DNA of 64,000 nucleotides from Nostoc spongiaeforme FACHB-130. GTDB lineage: Bacteria; Cyanobacteriota; Cyanobacteriia; Cyanobacteriales; Nostocaceae. The DNA is taken from assembly GCF_014698475.1 (NCBI RefSeq), contig NZ_JACJTB010000001.1, positions 186,001-250,000 of the forward strand, given 5' to 3'. The notes under the pieces were generated by a model. That model did no database searches, was not told where the DNA came from, and worked only from the letters and a program-made list of their open reading frames with translations. A program made the position numbers and the translations under genes. Positions within the stretch are counted from its first letter, which is position 1. The number at the start of each line of letters is the position of its first letter. This document shows, piece after piece, positions 39,601 through 47,700 of the stretch.

Positions 39601-41329
39601 TCGTCAAATTGGATATGGGGAATATACGATTAATCCCCAAAGCAAAAATGACTATGATACTTTAATCAAACAGCTCCACAATTTGGGTCAAATACCACAG
39701 AAAATTACTCATTTGTGGAACATTACATCATATAATAGTCAAATATCTGATCTAGAAAATTTTGCAGCTACTCAAGATATAAGTTTTTGGAGCTTGCTTT
39801 TTCTCATCCAAGCATTGGGAGAACAAAATCTTAGTCAATCTGTGGCAATTAATGTTGTTTCTAACAACATGCAACAGGTACTGGATGAAGAATATTTATG
39901 TCCACAAAAGGCAACAATTCTGGGGCTATGTAAAGTTATTCCTCAAGAATATGCCCACATATCCTGCCGCAGCATTGATATTACCATTCCCCAACTTGAT
40001 ACAAAGCAATGGCAACAGTTGATAGACAATCTTTGTAGAGAACTTCAGACAGTACCATCTGAGCAAGTCATTGCATATCGGGGAAATCAAAGATGGATAC
40101 AGTGTTTTGAACCCTTACCCATCGCCAGCCAAACAAGCACTAAAAACAAATTCAGAAAAAAAGGAGTATATGTAATCACAGGTGGATTAGGCGGAATTGG
40201 CCTAGCGATCGCCGAATATTTAGCCAAGACTGTACAAGCAAAATTAGTCCTGATTGGACGTTCGGAATTACCAAATAAAGTCGAGTGGGAGGAATTGCTA
40301 TCCAGCCAAGAGCAAGATGATTTACTCAAAACCAAAATCAAAAAACTCCAGCTGCTAGAAGAGTTAGGTGCAGAGGTTTTAGTGCTGAAAGCCGATGTTG
40401 CTAACCTAGAACAAATGCAGAGTGCGATTAATCACGTATGCGATCGCTTTGGCAAGATTCATGGCGTAATTCATGCAGCCGGAACTCCAGGTGCAGGTAT
40501 CATTCAACTCAAAACACCTGAATTAGCAGCAAAAGTTTTTCAAACTAAACTCCAAGGCACAATAGTTTTAAATACTGTTTTGCAAAACATCAATTTAGAT
40601 TTCCTGGTCTTATTTTCTTCTACTACTGCAATCACAGGCGGCTTAGGACAAGTAGATTATTGTGCAGCTAATTCCTTTCTAGATGGATTTGCCCACTACA
40701 ATTTTTATCAACACCAAATACCGACAATCTCCATCAACTGGGATTGGTGGGAATGGGATAGTTGGCAAAAATCTTTGTTAGCATTTGCACCCAATATGCA
40801 AGCAGAAATTAAGCAAATACGACAAAAATATGGTATATCTTTTGCAGAGGGTATAGATGCCTTTGAGCGGATTTTATCTCAAAATTTACCTCAAGTAATT
40901 GTATCAACAAAAAATCTCCAAACTGTCATTGCAGAACATCAAGCTTTTGCTGTACCGCTTTTCTTAAAAAATTCCAAACAATCTCCTCAATCTCAAATAG
41001 CGCACCCAAGACCGATTTTAGAAACTGTTTATCTTGAACCCAGTAGTGCAGTTGAGCAAAAGATTGCTGAGATTTGGCAAGAATTATTAGGGATTGATCA
41101 AGTCGGCGTTAATGATAACTTTTTTGATTTGGGCGGACACTCCTTAATTGCAACACAAATAGTTTCTCAGTTGCGTCAAGATTTTCAAGTTGAACTATCA
41201 TTACGCCATATTTTTGAAGCGCCAACGGTGGCAGAATTAGCTTTGCTGATTGAAGATATCCTGATTAAAGAATTGTCAGAACTGACCGAAGAAGAAGCCG
41301 AAAAGCTAGTTTCACATATTTATGTTTAG
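36608..41329 (+). CDS. Type I PKS module KS-AT-KR-ACP
   Basis: About 1573 residues. KS (10-435) has the active Cys in 'VQTACSTSL' and both His motifs ('ETHGSGT', 'KTNIGHL'). AT (530-860) has 'GYSIGEY' around the nucleophile Ser and 'SHAFHSP', a malonyl-type specificity motif. KR (about 930-1390) has 'GGLGGIGLAIAEYL' for NADPH and 'FSSTTAITG...YCAANSF' with Ser/Tyr, so the keto group is reduced to OH; the LDD motif is absent, so stereochemistry is unassigned. ACP (1480-1550, 'LGGHSLIATQ') ends the protein with an acidic helix. It adds one reduced ketide to the acylated first residue. AGGAG at 36601 overlaps a GTG (36605); the ATG at 36608 is taken. The KS-AT linker contains EQGAGSREQGRK, encoded by a GGGAGCA repeat. 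Confidence 0.93.
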   Translation: MDSTELQNVIEAIAIIGMSGRFPGANDIPEFWENLCSGVESISTFTDAELIAAGIEPELVNHPDYVKSLGVLANIDLFDAAFFGFNPKEAEITDPQHRLFLECAWEALENAGYDSQRCESRIGVYAGASSNNYLSLDLNNERTGLASLFQRGIGNDKDFLATRVSYKLNLTGPSLTVQTACSTSLVAISLACQSLLNYQCDMALAGGVSINILQKTGYLYQEGGVLSPDGHCRAFDAQARGTIIGNGVGIVVLKRLTEAIADGDHIYAVIKGSAINNDGSGKISYTAPSVNGQAQVIAEALSLADVPPETISYIETHGSGTVLGDPIEITALTSVFRESTDKKQFCAIGSLKTNIGHLDAAAGVTSLIKTALALKHQQIPPSLHFAEPNPNIDFANSPFYVNTKLTDWQNTHTPRRAGVSSLGIGGTNAHVILEAAPVWEEQGAGSREQGRKYQLLVLSAKTASALEKATTNLADYLQAHPNLNLADVAYTLQVGRRTFDYRRAVVCRDIVDAIAALENSQKVLSSIPATQQQSIAFMFPGLGTQYVNMGWELYQVESIFRQQVDYCCEFLQPLLNQDLRDILYPNRHSPQTPENQKLNLESQGLDLRKMLGRNQEQPSLLHQTELAQPAVFVIEYALAQLLISWGIRPQTMIGYSIGEYVAATVAGVLSLEEGLKLIAARARIIQKLPGGAMLAVPLSEAEISPLLNDQISLSAVNGKSMCVVAGETNAVEALEQQLTERGLACRRLETSHAFHSPMMEGAISELRELVKSFQLQAPKIPYISNVTGTWITAAAATNPDYWVQHLCQPVLFAPGIQELWNQNNPILLEVGPGQTLNSFALQCLETNPEVNQIILPSLRYAYDQKPDLVFLLRTIGRLWSAGVEIDWSGFYRDERRYRLPLPTYPFERQRYWLEPQKPTSSSDKSSALSTEKLDVTDWFNIPSWKRSALLVSLEQAKSIDSSDYWLVFVDTCGIGNQIVERLKNEHQNVITVKIGEEFRQIGYGEYTINPQSKNDYDTLIKQLHNLGQIPQKITHLWNITSYNSQISDLENFAATQDISFWSLLFLIQALGEQNLSQSVAINVVSNNMQQVLDEEYLCPQKATILGLCKVIPQEYAHISCRSIDITIPQLDTKQWQQLIDNLCRELQTVPSEQVIAYRGNQRWIQCFEPLPIASQTSTKNKFRKKGVYVITGGLGGIGLAIAEYLAKTVQAKLVLIGRSELPNKVEWEELLSSQEQDDLLKTKIKKLQLLEELGAEVLVLKADVANLEQMQSAINHVCDRFGKIHGVIHAAGTPGAGIIQLKTPELAAKVFQTKLQGTIVLNTVLQNINLDFLVLFSSTTAITGGLGQVDYCAANSFLDGFAHYNFYQHQIPTISINWDWWEWDSWQKSLLAFAPNMQAEIKQIRQKYGISFAEGIDAFERILSQNLPQVIVSTKNLQTVIAEHQAFAVPLFLKNSKQSPQSQIAHPRPILETVYLEPSSAVEQKIAEIWQELLGIDQVGVNDNFFDLGGHSLIATQIVSQLRQDFQVELSLRHIFEAPTVAELALLIEDILIKELSELTEEEAEKLVSHIYV

Positions 41330-41355
41330 AGCGTAGAAGGAGGCTAAGATAAATT

Positions 41356-42210
41356 ATGAAAATTCAAACAGTAGGCGTTGTTGGTGCAGGCGTGATGGGT
41401 ATCGGGGTTGCACAAAACCTCGCACAAACAGGTCATGAAGTAATATTGATAGATATTTCTGAAGATATTCTTGATAAAGCTAAATACGAAATCAGAAATA
41501 ATATCCGCTTACAAAGTTTTTTCCAGAAAAGCGACAATCGAAAAAACCCAGATAGTATTCTAGAGAAAATCGAGTTTTCTACTAGCTATAAACTTTTAGA
41601 AAATGCTGATTTTGTAGTTGAAAATGTCACCGAAAAATGGGATATTAAAAAAGGGATATATCCACAATTAGATGCTATCTGTCCACCACATTGTGTATTT
41701 GCTGCCAATACATCAGCAATCCCCATTACTCGCCTAGCTTCACTTACCAAACGCCCTGATCAAGTTCTGGGTATTCACTTTATGAATCCTGTACCAATGA
41801 AGCCAATGGTAGAGATGATTCGGGGATATCATACCTCTGAGACAACAATTGAAATAGCAAAACAAATGTTGACTCAGATGGGGAAAGAATGCGTCATTGT
41901 TAACGATTCACCGGGTTTTGTTTCTAACCGCGTGTTGATGTTAACAATTAACGAAGCTGTGTTTCTGTTGCAAGACCAAGTAGCGACAGCAGAAGATGTA
42001 GACAAAATTTTTAAAGGCTGTTTTGGTCACAAAATGGGGCCTTTAGAAACCGCAGATTTAATTGGACTAGATACCATTTTATTTTCTATCGAAGTTTTGT
42101 ATGAAAACTTTAATGATAGCAAGTATCGACCATGCCCTTTACTGAAAAAAATGGTGGATGCAGGGTTATATGGCAGAAAAAATGGTCAAGGTTTTTACGT
42201 ATATCAATAA
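41356..42210 (+). CDS. 3-hydroxyacyl-CoA dehydrogenase family protein (FkbK-like)
   Basis: 284 residues, the usual length. The Rossmann motif 'VGVVGAGVMGIGVAQNLAQT' opens the protein and 'VVENVTEKWDIKKGIYPQLD', 'ANTSAIPITRLA', 'GIHFMNPVPMKPMVE' and 'VNDSPGFVSNRVL' follow, with the catalytic His in 'GIHFMNP'. Together with the next three genes it forms the set known from FK506/FK520 and zwittermicin, where FkbK-type enzymes oxidise glyceryl-ACP at the hydroxymethyl group. It lies 26 bases past the PKS stop with a GAAGGAGG ribosome-binding site. Confidence 0.88.
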   Translation: MKIQTVGVVGAGVMGIGVAQNLAQTGHEVILIDISEDILDKAKYEIRNNIRLQSFFQKSDNRKNPDSILEKIEFSTSYKLLENADFVVENVTEKWDIKKGIYPQLDAICPPHCVFAANTSAIPITRLASLTKRPDQVLGIHFMNPVPMKPMVEMIRGYHTSETTIEIAKQMLTQMGKECVIVNDSPGFVSNRVLMLTINEAVFLLQDQVATAEDVDKIFKGCFGHKMGPLETADLIGLDTILFSIEVLYENFNDSKYRPCPLLKKMVDAGLYGRKNGQGFYVYQ

Positions 42211-42228
42211 CTAGGAATTTCAAGACTT

Positions 42229-42477
42229 ATGAAAGAAGTGCAAGCTAGAATTAAAACCTTCTTGTCAAAATTTTTCGGCAATCATGACTTACAACCAGAC
42301 GAAGATATTTTCGCTCTCGGTTTTGTAAATTCGATGTTTGCAATGCAGCTGGTTTTATTTGTTGAGCAGGAATTTCAGATTGCGGTTGAGAACGAAGACT
42401 TAGAGTTTGAAAATTTCCGCACCATCAACTCTATCGCCAATTTAGTAGAACGCAAAACTGCTGTTCTCGCACAGTGA
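42229..42477 (+). CDS. Free acyl carrier protein (FkbJ-like)
   Basis: 82 residues with the phosphopantetheine Ser35 in 'ALGFVNSMFAMQLVLFVEQE'. The 'G-x-V-N-S-M/L-x-A-x-Q-L-V' form, instead of the common D-S-L, is typical of the dedicated ACPs that carry glyceryl and then hydroxymalonyl units in methoxymalonyl pathways. It would be loaded with a glyceryl group by the FkbH-like protein and oxidised while bound. Located between the two dehydrogenase genes; spacing 18 and 4 bases. Confidence 0.88.
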   Translation: MKEVQARIKTFLSKFFGNHDLQPDEDIFALGFVNSMFAMQLVLFVEQEFQIAVENEDLEFENFRTINSIANLVERKTAVLAQ

Positions 42478-42481
42478 ATTT

Positions 42482-43669
42482 ATGATGAAACTAGAACTAT
42501 CTGCTCAACAAAAAAACGCTCAAGCTGAATTTAGAGCTTTTGTTAACCAAGAAATTTGTCCTGATGCTGGTAAATGGGATAGACAAGAATTTACACCACC
42601 AGAATTAATTAAAAAAATTGCTCAACGCGGTTTTCTTGGTGCTATCTTACCCCAAGAATATGGCGGTCGGGCAATGGATATGATTACCTATGGCATTCTC
42701 AACGAAGAAATTGGGCGGGGATGTTCTTCTATTAGAAGTTTGTTGACAGTTCACAACATGGTAGCTCATGCTGTGTGTAAATGGGGTAATAAATCTCAAA
42801 AAGAATATTGGCTGCCAAAGTTGGCATCTGGAGAAATTATCGCGGCTTTTGCATTAAGCGAACCGAATGTTGGTAGCGATGCGAAAAGTGTAGAAACCAA
42901 AGCAACACTAGTTGGTGATACTTATGTTTTAAATGGACAGAAAAAATGGATTACCTACGGACAAATAGCAGATATCTATTTAGTTTTTGCTCAATGTGAA
43001 GGTAAACCGACGGCTTTTTTAGTAGAGAAAAATAGCCCAGGATTTACAGTTAAACCTATGTCTGGCATTTTAGGCGTGAGGGCTTCAATGTCAGCAGAAT
43101 TATATTTTCATAACTGTCAAATTCCGCGAGAAAACTTAGTTGGGAGATTAGGTTTTGGGTTTGCTTATATTGCTGCTTCCGCTCTTGATTATGGTAGATA
43201 TAGTGTGGCAGCAGGATGTGTTGGTATTGCTCAAGCTTGTTTAGAAGCTTGCATCAAATATACAAATGAACGCACACAGTTTGGCGTTTATCTCAAAGAA
43301 CATCAATTAATTCGGCAAAAGATTACGCAGATGATAGCTAACACCAAAGCAGCGAGGTTGTTATGTTATCAAGCTGGTTATCTCAAAGATATTAACGACC
43401 CCAACTCTATTATTGAGACTTCTATTGCCAAGTATTTTGCATCTACAGTTGCTACCAAAATAGCTAATGATGCTGTGCAGCTTCATGGCGGGAATGGTTG
43501 TAGTAATGAGTACCCTGTGGAGAGGTATTTACGCGACTCGAAAATTATGGAAATTATTGAAGGTAGTACTCAAATTCAAGAAATTACAATTGCTGAATCT
43601 GGTTATCAAGATTATTTATTTGCAAACGTAGCTACTGGTTTAGATAAGCAATTAGCAGAGAGAAATTAA
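42482..43669 (+). CDS. Acyl-CoA dehydrogenase family protein (FkbI-like)
   Basis: 395 residues, normal family length. FAD-dependent acyl-CoA dehydrogenase motifs are present: 'AFALSEPNVGSDAKSVETKA', 'GQKKWITYGQIADIYLVFA', 'GGNGCSNEYPVERYLRDSKI' and 'IIEGSTQIQEITIAE'; the catalytic base position is Glu in 'IEGSTQ'. In the FK520 and zwittermicin pathways this enzyme does the second oxidation, giving hydroxymalonyl-ACP. ATG taken at 42485 or the one before it (42482); both work. Four bases after the ACP gene. Confidence 0.87.
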   Translation: MMKLELSAQQKNAQAEFRAFVNQEICPDAGKWDRQEFTPPELIKKIAQRGFLGAILPQEYGGRAMDMITYGILNEEIGRGCSSIRSLLTVHNMVAHAVCKWGNKSQKEYWLPKLASGEIIAAFALSEPNVGSDAKSVETKATLVGDTYVLNGQKKWITYGQIADIYLVFAQCEGKPTAFLVEKNSPGFTVKPMSGILGVRASMSAELYFHNCQIPRENLVGRLGFGFAYIAASALDYGRYSVAAGCVGIAQACLEACIKYTNERTQFGVYLKEHQLIRQKITQMIANTKAARLLCYQAGYLKDINDPNSIIETSIAKYFASTVATKIANDAVQLHGGNGCSNEYPVERYLRDSKIMEIIEGSTQIQEITIAESGYQDYLFANVATGLDKQLAERN

Positions 43670-43672
43670 TCT

Positions 43673-44743
43673 ATGGTTAGTATTCAAGAGCTAAATTTAA
43701 ATAGTAAACAAAAAGATAAAAAAGTAATTAAATGTGTCGTTTGGGATTTAGATAATACCCTATGGCACGGAGTTTTGCTAGAAGATCATCAAGTTTCTCT
43801 GCGAGAGAATATTATAAATTTGATGGAAACTTTAGATAAACGTGGTATATTACAATCTATAGCTAGTAAGAATGAACATCATACAGCAATCAACAAATTA
43901 ACAGAATTTGGGTTACAAGATTATTTTTTATATCCCCAAATTAATTGGAATTCTAAAGCTGATTCAGTTAAACAAATTGCTAGTTTACTCAATATTGGGT
44001 TAGATGCGATCGCCTTTATTGATGACCAGTTATTTGAGTTAGAAGAAGTTAAGTTTTCCGTGCCAGAAGTTCTCTGTATCAATGCAGAGGAAATCAGCAA
44101 TATTTTAGATATGCCTGTGATGAATCCCCGGTTTATTACGGAAGATTCACGCCTTAGAAGATTGATGTATTTGAGCGATATTGAACGACACAATGCGGAG
44201 AAAGAATTTGTCGGCACAGCAGATGAATTTTTAGCTACTCTCCAGATGAATTTTACCATTTCTACTGCTCAAGAAGCAGATTTACAGCGTGCAGAAGAAT
44301 TAACACTCAGAACTAACCAATTGAATACAACTGGTTATACCTATTCCTACGATGAACTGAATCATTTTCGGAACAGCAAAAATCATAAATTGCTCATTGC
44401 TAGTCTGGAAGATAAATATGGTAGCTATGGAAAAATAGGCTTGGCTCTTATTGAATGCCAAACACAGATATGGACAATCAAGCTTTTGTTAATGTCTTGT
44501 CGGGTGATGTCGCGGGGAGTGGGGACAATCATGATGAATCATATTATGAGTCTGGCTCAAACTAATCATGTTCGTCTTTTAGCAGAGTTTGTCCCAAATG
44601 ACCGGAATCGCATGATGTATATATCTTATAAATTTGCAGGTTTTAAAGAAATTGATCAAAGTGGCAATTCATTAATTTTAGAAAACGACTTAACTCGCAT
44701 CCAACCTGTGCCTGCGTACGTAAATTTTCAAGTAATTGACTAA
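43673..44743 (+). CDS. FkbH-like HAD-family glyceryl transferase/phosphatase
   Basis: 356 residues. The HAD motif 'CVVWDLDNTLWHGVLLED' (Asp25, Asp27) is followed by 'IASKNEH' and 'AIAFIDDQLFELEEVK', and a GNAT-like C-terminal domain has 'LLMSCRVMSRGVGTIMMNHI'. FkbH-type proteins take 1,3-bisphosphoglycerate, dephosphorylate it and load a glyceryl group onto the partner ACP. With the FkbK-, FkbJ- and FkbI-like genes it completes hydroxymalonyl-ACP synthesis. No FkbG-type O-methyltransferase is next to them. The last residues overlap the possible upstream start of the next NRPS gene. Confidence 0.9.
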   Translation: MVSIQELNLNSKQKDKKVIKCVVWDLDNTLWHGVLLEDHQVSLRENIINLMETLDKRGILQSIASKNEHHTAINKLTEFGLQDYFLYPQINWNSKADSVKQIASLLNIGLDAIAFIDDQLFELEEVKFSVPEVLCINAEEISNILDMPVMNPRFITEDSRLRRLMYLSDIERHNAEKEFVGTADEFLATLQMNFTISTAQEADLQRAEELTLRTNQLNTTGYTYSYDELNHFRNSKNHKLLIASLEDKYGSYGKIGLALIECQTQIWTIKLLLMSCRVMSRGVGTIMMNHIMSLAQTNHVRLLAEFVPNDRNRMMYISYKFAGFKEIDQSGNSLILENDLTRIQPVPAYVNFQVID

Positions 44744-44759
44744 TTTATTACTAAATAAT

Positions 44760-47700
44760 ATGGACAGTAAAAATCATGAAATTATTCAACGTCGTTCTCA
44801 TCTCTCACCCGCGAAACAAGCCATTTTAGAAAAACGCTTACGGGGTGAGCGTCATGTTAGTAATCAAAAAACAACTATTCCTCGTTGTACCGAGCGAAGT
44901 TCAATTCCTTTGTCCGCACCCCAACAGCGATTGTGGGTTCTGCAACAATTGGAACCCCAAAGTTATGTTTATAACGAATTTGTATCTATAAAATTAACAG
45001 GTAATCTTAATCTTGCCATTTTAGAAAAAAGTTTTAATGAAATTATTAACCGTCATGAATCTCTGCGTACTTCTTTTACAACCATAGACGAGCAACCAGT
45101 TCAAGTAATTCATCCCTCTGTGACTATCAAGTTACCAGTGGTAAACTTGAGCCACTTACCGCCAGCATTACAGAATGCGGAAGTTGAGCGCCTAACTCAT
45201 GAAATTGCTCAAGCACCTTTTAACCTAGCAGTTTGTCCCTTGCTGCGCGTTATGTTATTGCAAACGCAGGAACAGGAATATTTGCTTTTATTGACTATCC
45301 ATCACATTATTTGTGATGGGTTGTCAATACAAGTGCTGAACCAAGAATTAGCCGTCATTTACAAAGCTTTTTCAGCAGAACAACCTTGCCCACTTTCAGA
45401 ACTGCCAATTCAATATGCAGATTATTCTATCTGGCAGCTTCAACAGTTACAAGCTGAACGCGCAACAACCCAACTTTCATATTGGCAGCAACAACTAGCA
45501 AATGCTTCCACTACTTTATCTTTGCCCACAGACCATCCGCGGCCTCCAGTACAAACTTTCAACGGCACAACCAGAAACTTCCAACTATCATCAGATTTAA
45601 GCCAAGGTTTGCGGTCTTTAAGCAAGCAACAAGGAGTCACATTATTTATGACCTTGTTAGCAGCTTTTCAAGCACAATTGTACCGTTATACAAATCAAGA
45701 AGACATTTGCCTTGGTTCTCCAATTGCTAATCGCAACCATGCTGATATTGAAGGATTAATCGGTTTTTTTGTCAACACCTTAGTACTGCGTACTGATATT
45801 TCTGGAAACCCCAGCTTTAGGGAATTGCTCAAGAGAGTGCGCGATGTGTGTGTAGGAGCTTATGCTCATGCAGATTTACCTTTTGAGCAATTAGTAGGAG
45901 AGCTACAACCTGAGCGAAATCTTAGTCATACCCCACTTTTTCAAGTAACCTTTGCTTTTCAAGAAGATACTAAAAAAGATTTAGTATTACCTGGTCTGAC
46001 TCTCCAATGGCTTCAGAACCATAATGGGACAGCAAAATTTGATTTATCTCTGTATGTGGTAGATTCCCGTCCAGAAATTTGGGGGTGGTGGGAGTACAAC
46101 ACAGATTTATTTGATGCTGCGACTATTGAAAGAATGGTAGGGCATTTTACTAATTTGCTCCAGGATATTATTACTTTTCCAGAGAAGCGTTTATCAGAGT
46201 TGTCATTATTAACAGAAATTGAACTTCAGACTCTTTTAGTTAAATGGAATCAGACAGCGACTGATTACGATTTGGATAAATGTATCCATGAATTATTTGA
46301 ACAACAGGTAGCAAAAACACCAAATGCAGTAGCCGTAGAATTTGCAAATCAGCAATTAACTTACCAACAATTAAACACCAAAGCCAACCAATTAGCCCAT
46401 TATCTGCGATCGCTAGGAGTAAAACCAGAGGTATTAGTGGGGATTTGTGTAGAGCGTTCTTTGAATATGATTATTGGACTACTCGCCATCCTGAAAGCGG
46501 GTGGTGCATATATCCCCCTAGATCCTAGCTATCCTCAAGAACGCTTGGCTGAGATGTTAAAAGATTCACAACCAGGCGTGTTGCTCACACAACAAGATTT
46601 ATTAGCAAGTCTACCCAATCACAAAGTGCAAGTAATTTGCCTCGATAGTGACTGGGAACAAATTGCTCATGAAAGCACCGAAAATCCTGTAACCAACATC
46701 ACAGTTGATCACCTTGCTTACGTCATCTACACCTCCGGTTCTACAGGTAAACCCAAGGGTGCAATGAATAGCCATCGAGGTGTTTGCAATCGCTTACTGT
46801 GGATGCAAGATACTTATCAATTAACATCAGCAGACGCGGTTTTACAGAAAACTCCCTTCAGTTTTGATGTGTCTGTATGGGAATTTTTCTGGACATTGAT
46901 CACAGGTGCGCGTTTAGTAGTGGCTCAACCAGAAGGACATCGAGATCCCCACTACTTAGTTAACTTGATTATCCAGCAGCAAATCACCACTTTACATTTT
47001 GTGCCGTCAATGCTGCAAGTTTTTCTCGAAGTAGAAGATTTAGAAAAATGTCAATCTCTAGTCCGAGTGATTACCAGTGGTGAAGCATTACCAGCCCAAC
47101 TGCAACAACGCTTTTTTAATCGACTGGATGTGCAACTGCATAATCTCTATGGCCCAACAGAAGCAGCTATAGATGTGACTTTTTGGCAGTGTCAAAAAGA
47201 TAGTTTTACCAGCCAAAATACAGTTCCTATTGGTCAACCAATTGCCAATATTCAAATTTATATACTTGATCCGCATCTCAATCCGGTTCCTATCGGTGTG
47301 ACAGGTGAAGTTTATCTTGGTGGTGTTGGAGTAGGTAGGGGTTACTTCAACCGTCCTGAATTGACAGCAGAAAAATTTCTCCCCAATCCTTTTAGTCAGC
47401 AAGGCGAACGTCTTTATAAAACAGGGGATTTAGCCCGCTGTTTGCCGAATGGAGAGATTGAATATATTGGACGCATTGACAACCAAGTCAAGATTCGTGG
47501 TTTCCGCATTGAATTGGGCGAAATTGAAGCCATCATCAGCCAATACCCGACGGTGCGTGAAACTGTAGTTGTAGTTAGTCAAGAATCAAAAATAATTGCC
47601 TATCTAGTGCCGCAAACACAGCAAACACTGGCAATTCCTGAGCTACGCAACTTTTTAGAATCAAAGCTCCCCAATTACATGGTGCCAGCAGCTTTTGTGA

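Noticed and set aside
44736-44759. TTG start of the D-Ser NRPS overlapping the FkbH-like gene
   Set aside because: The ATG at 44760 directly precedes the conserved docking helix; the TTG adds only MTNLLLNN without support.
47088-47402. Minus-strand frames inside NRPS and PKS genes (for example 47088-47402, 60981-61277, 49575-49862)
   Set aside because: They lie opposite well-defined catalytic domains, have no family character and arise from the long high-information genes.
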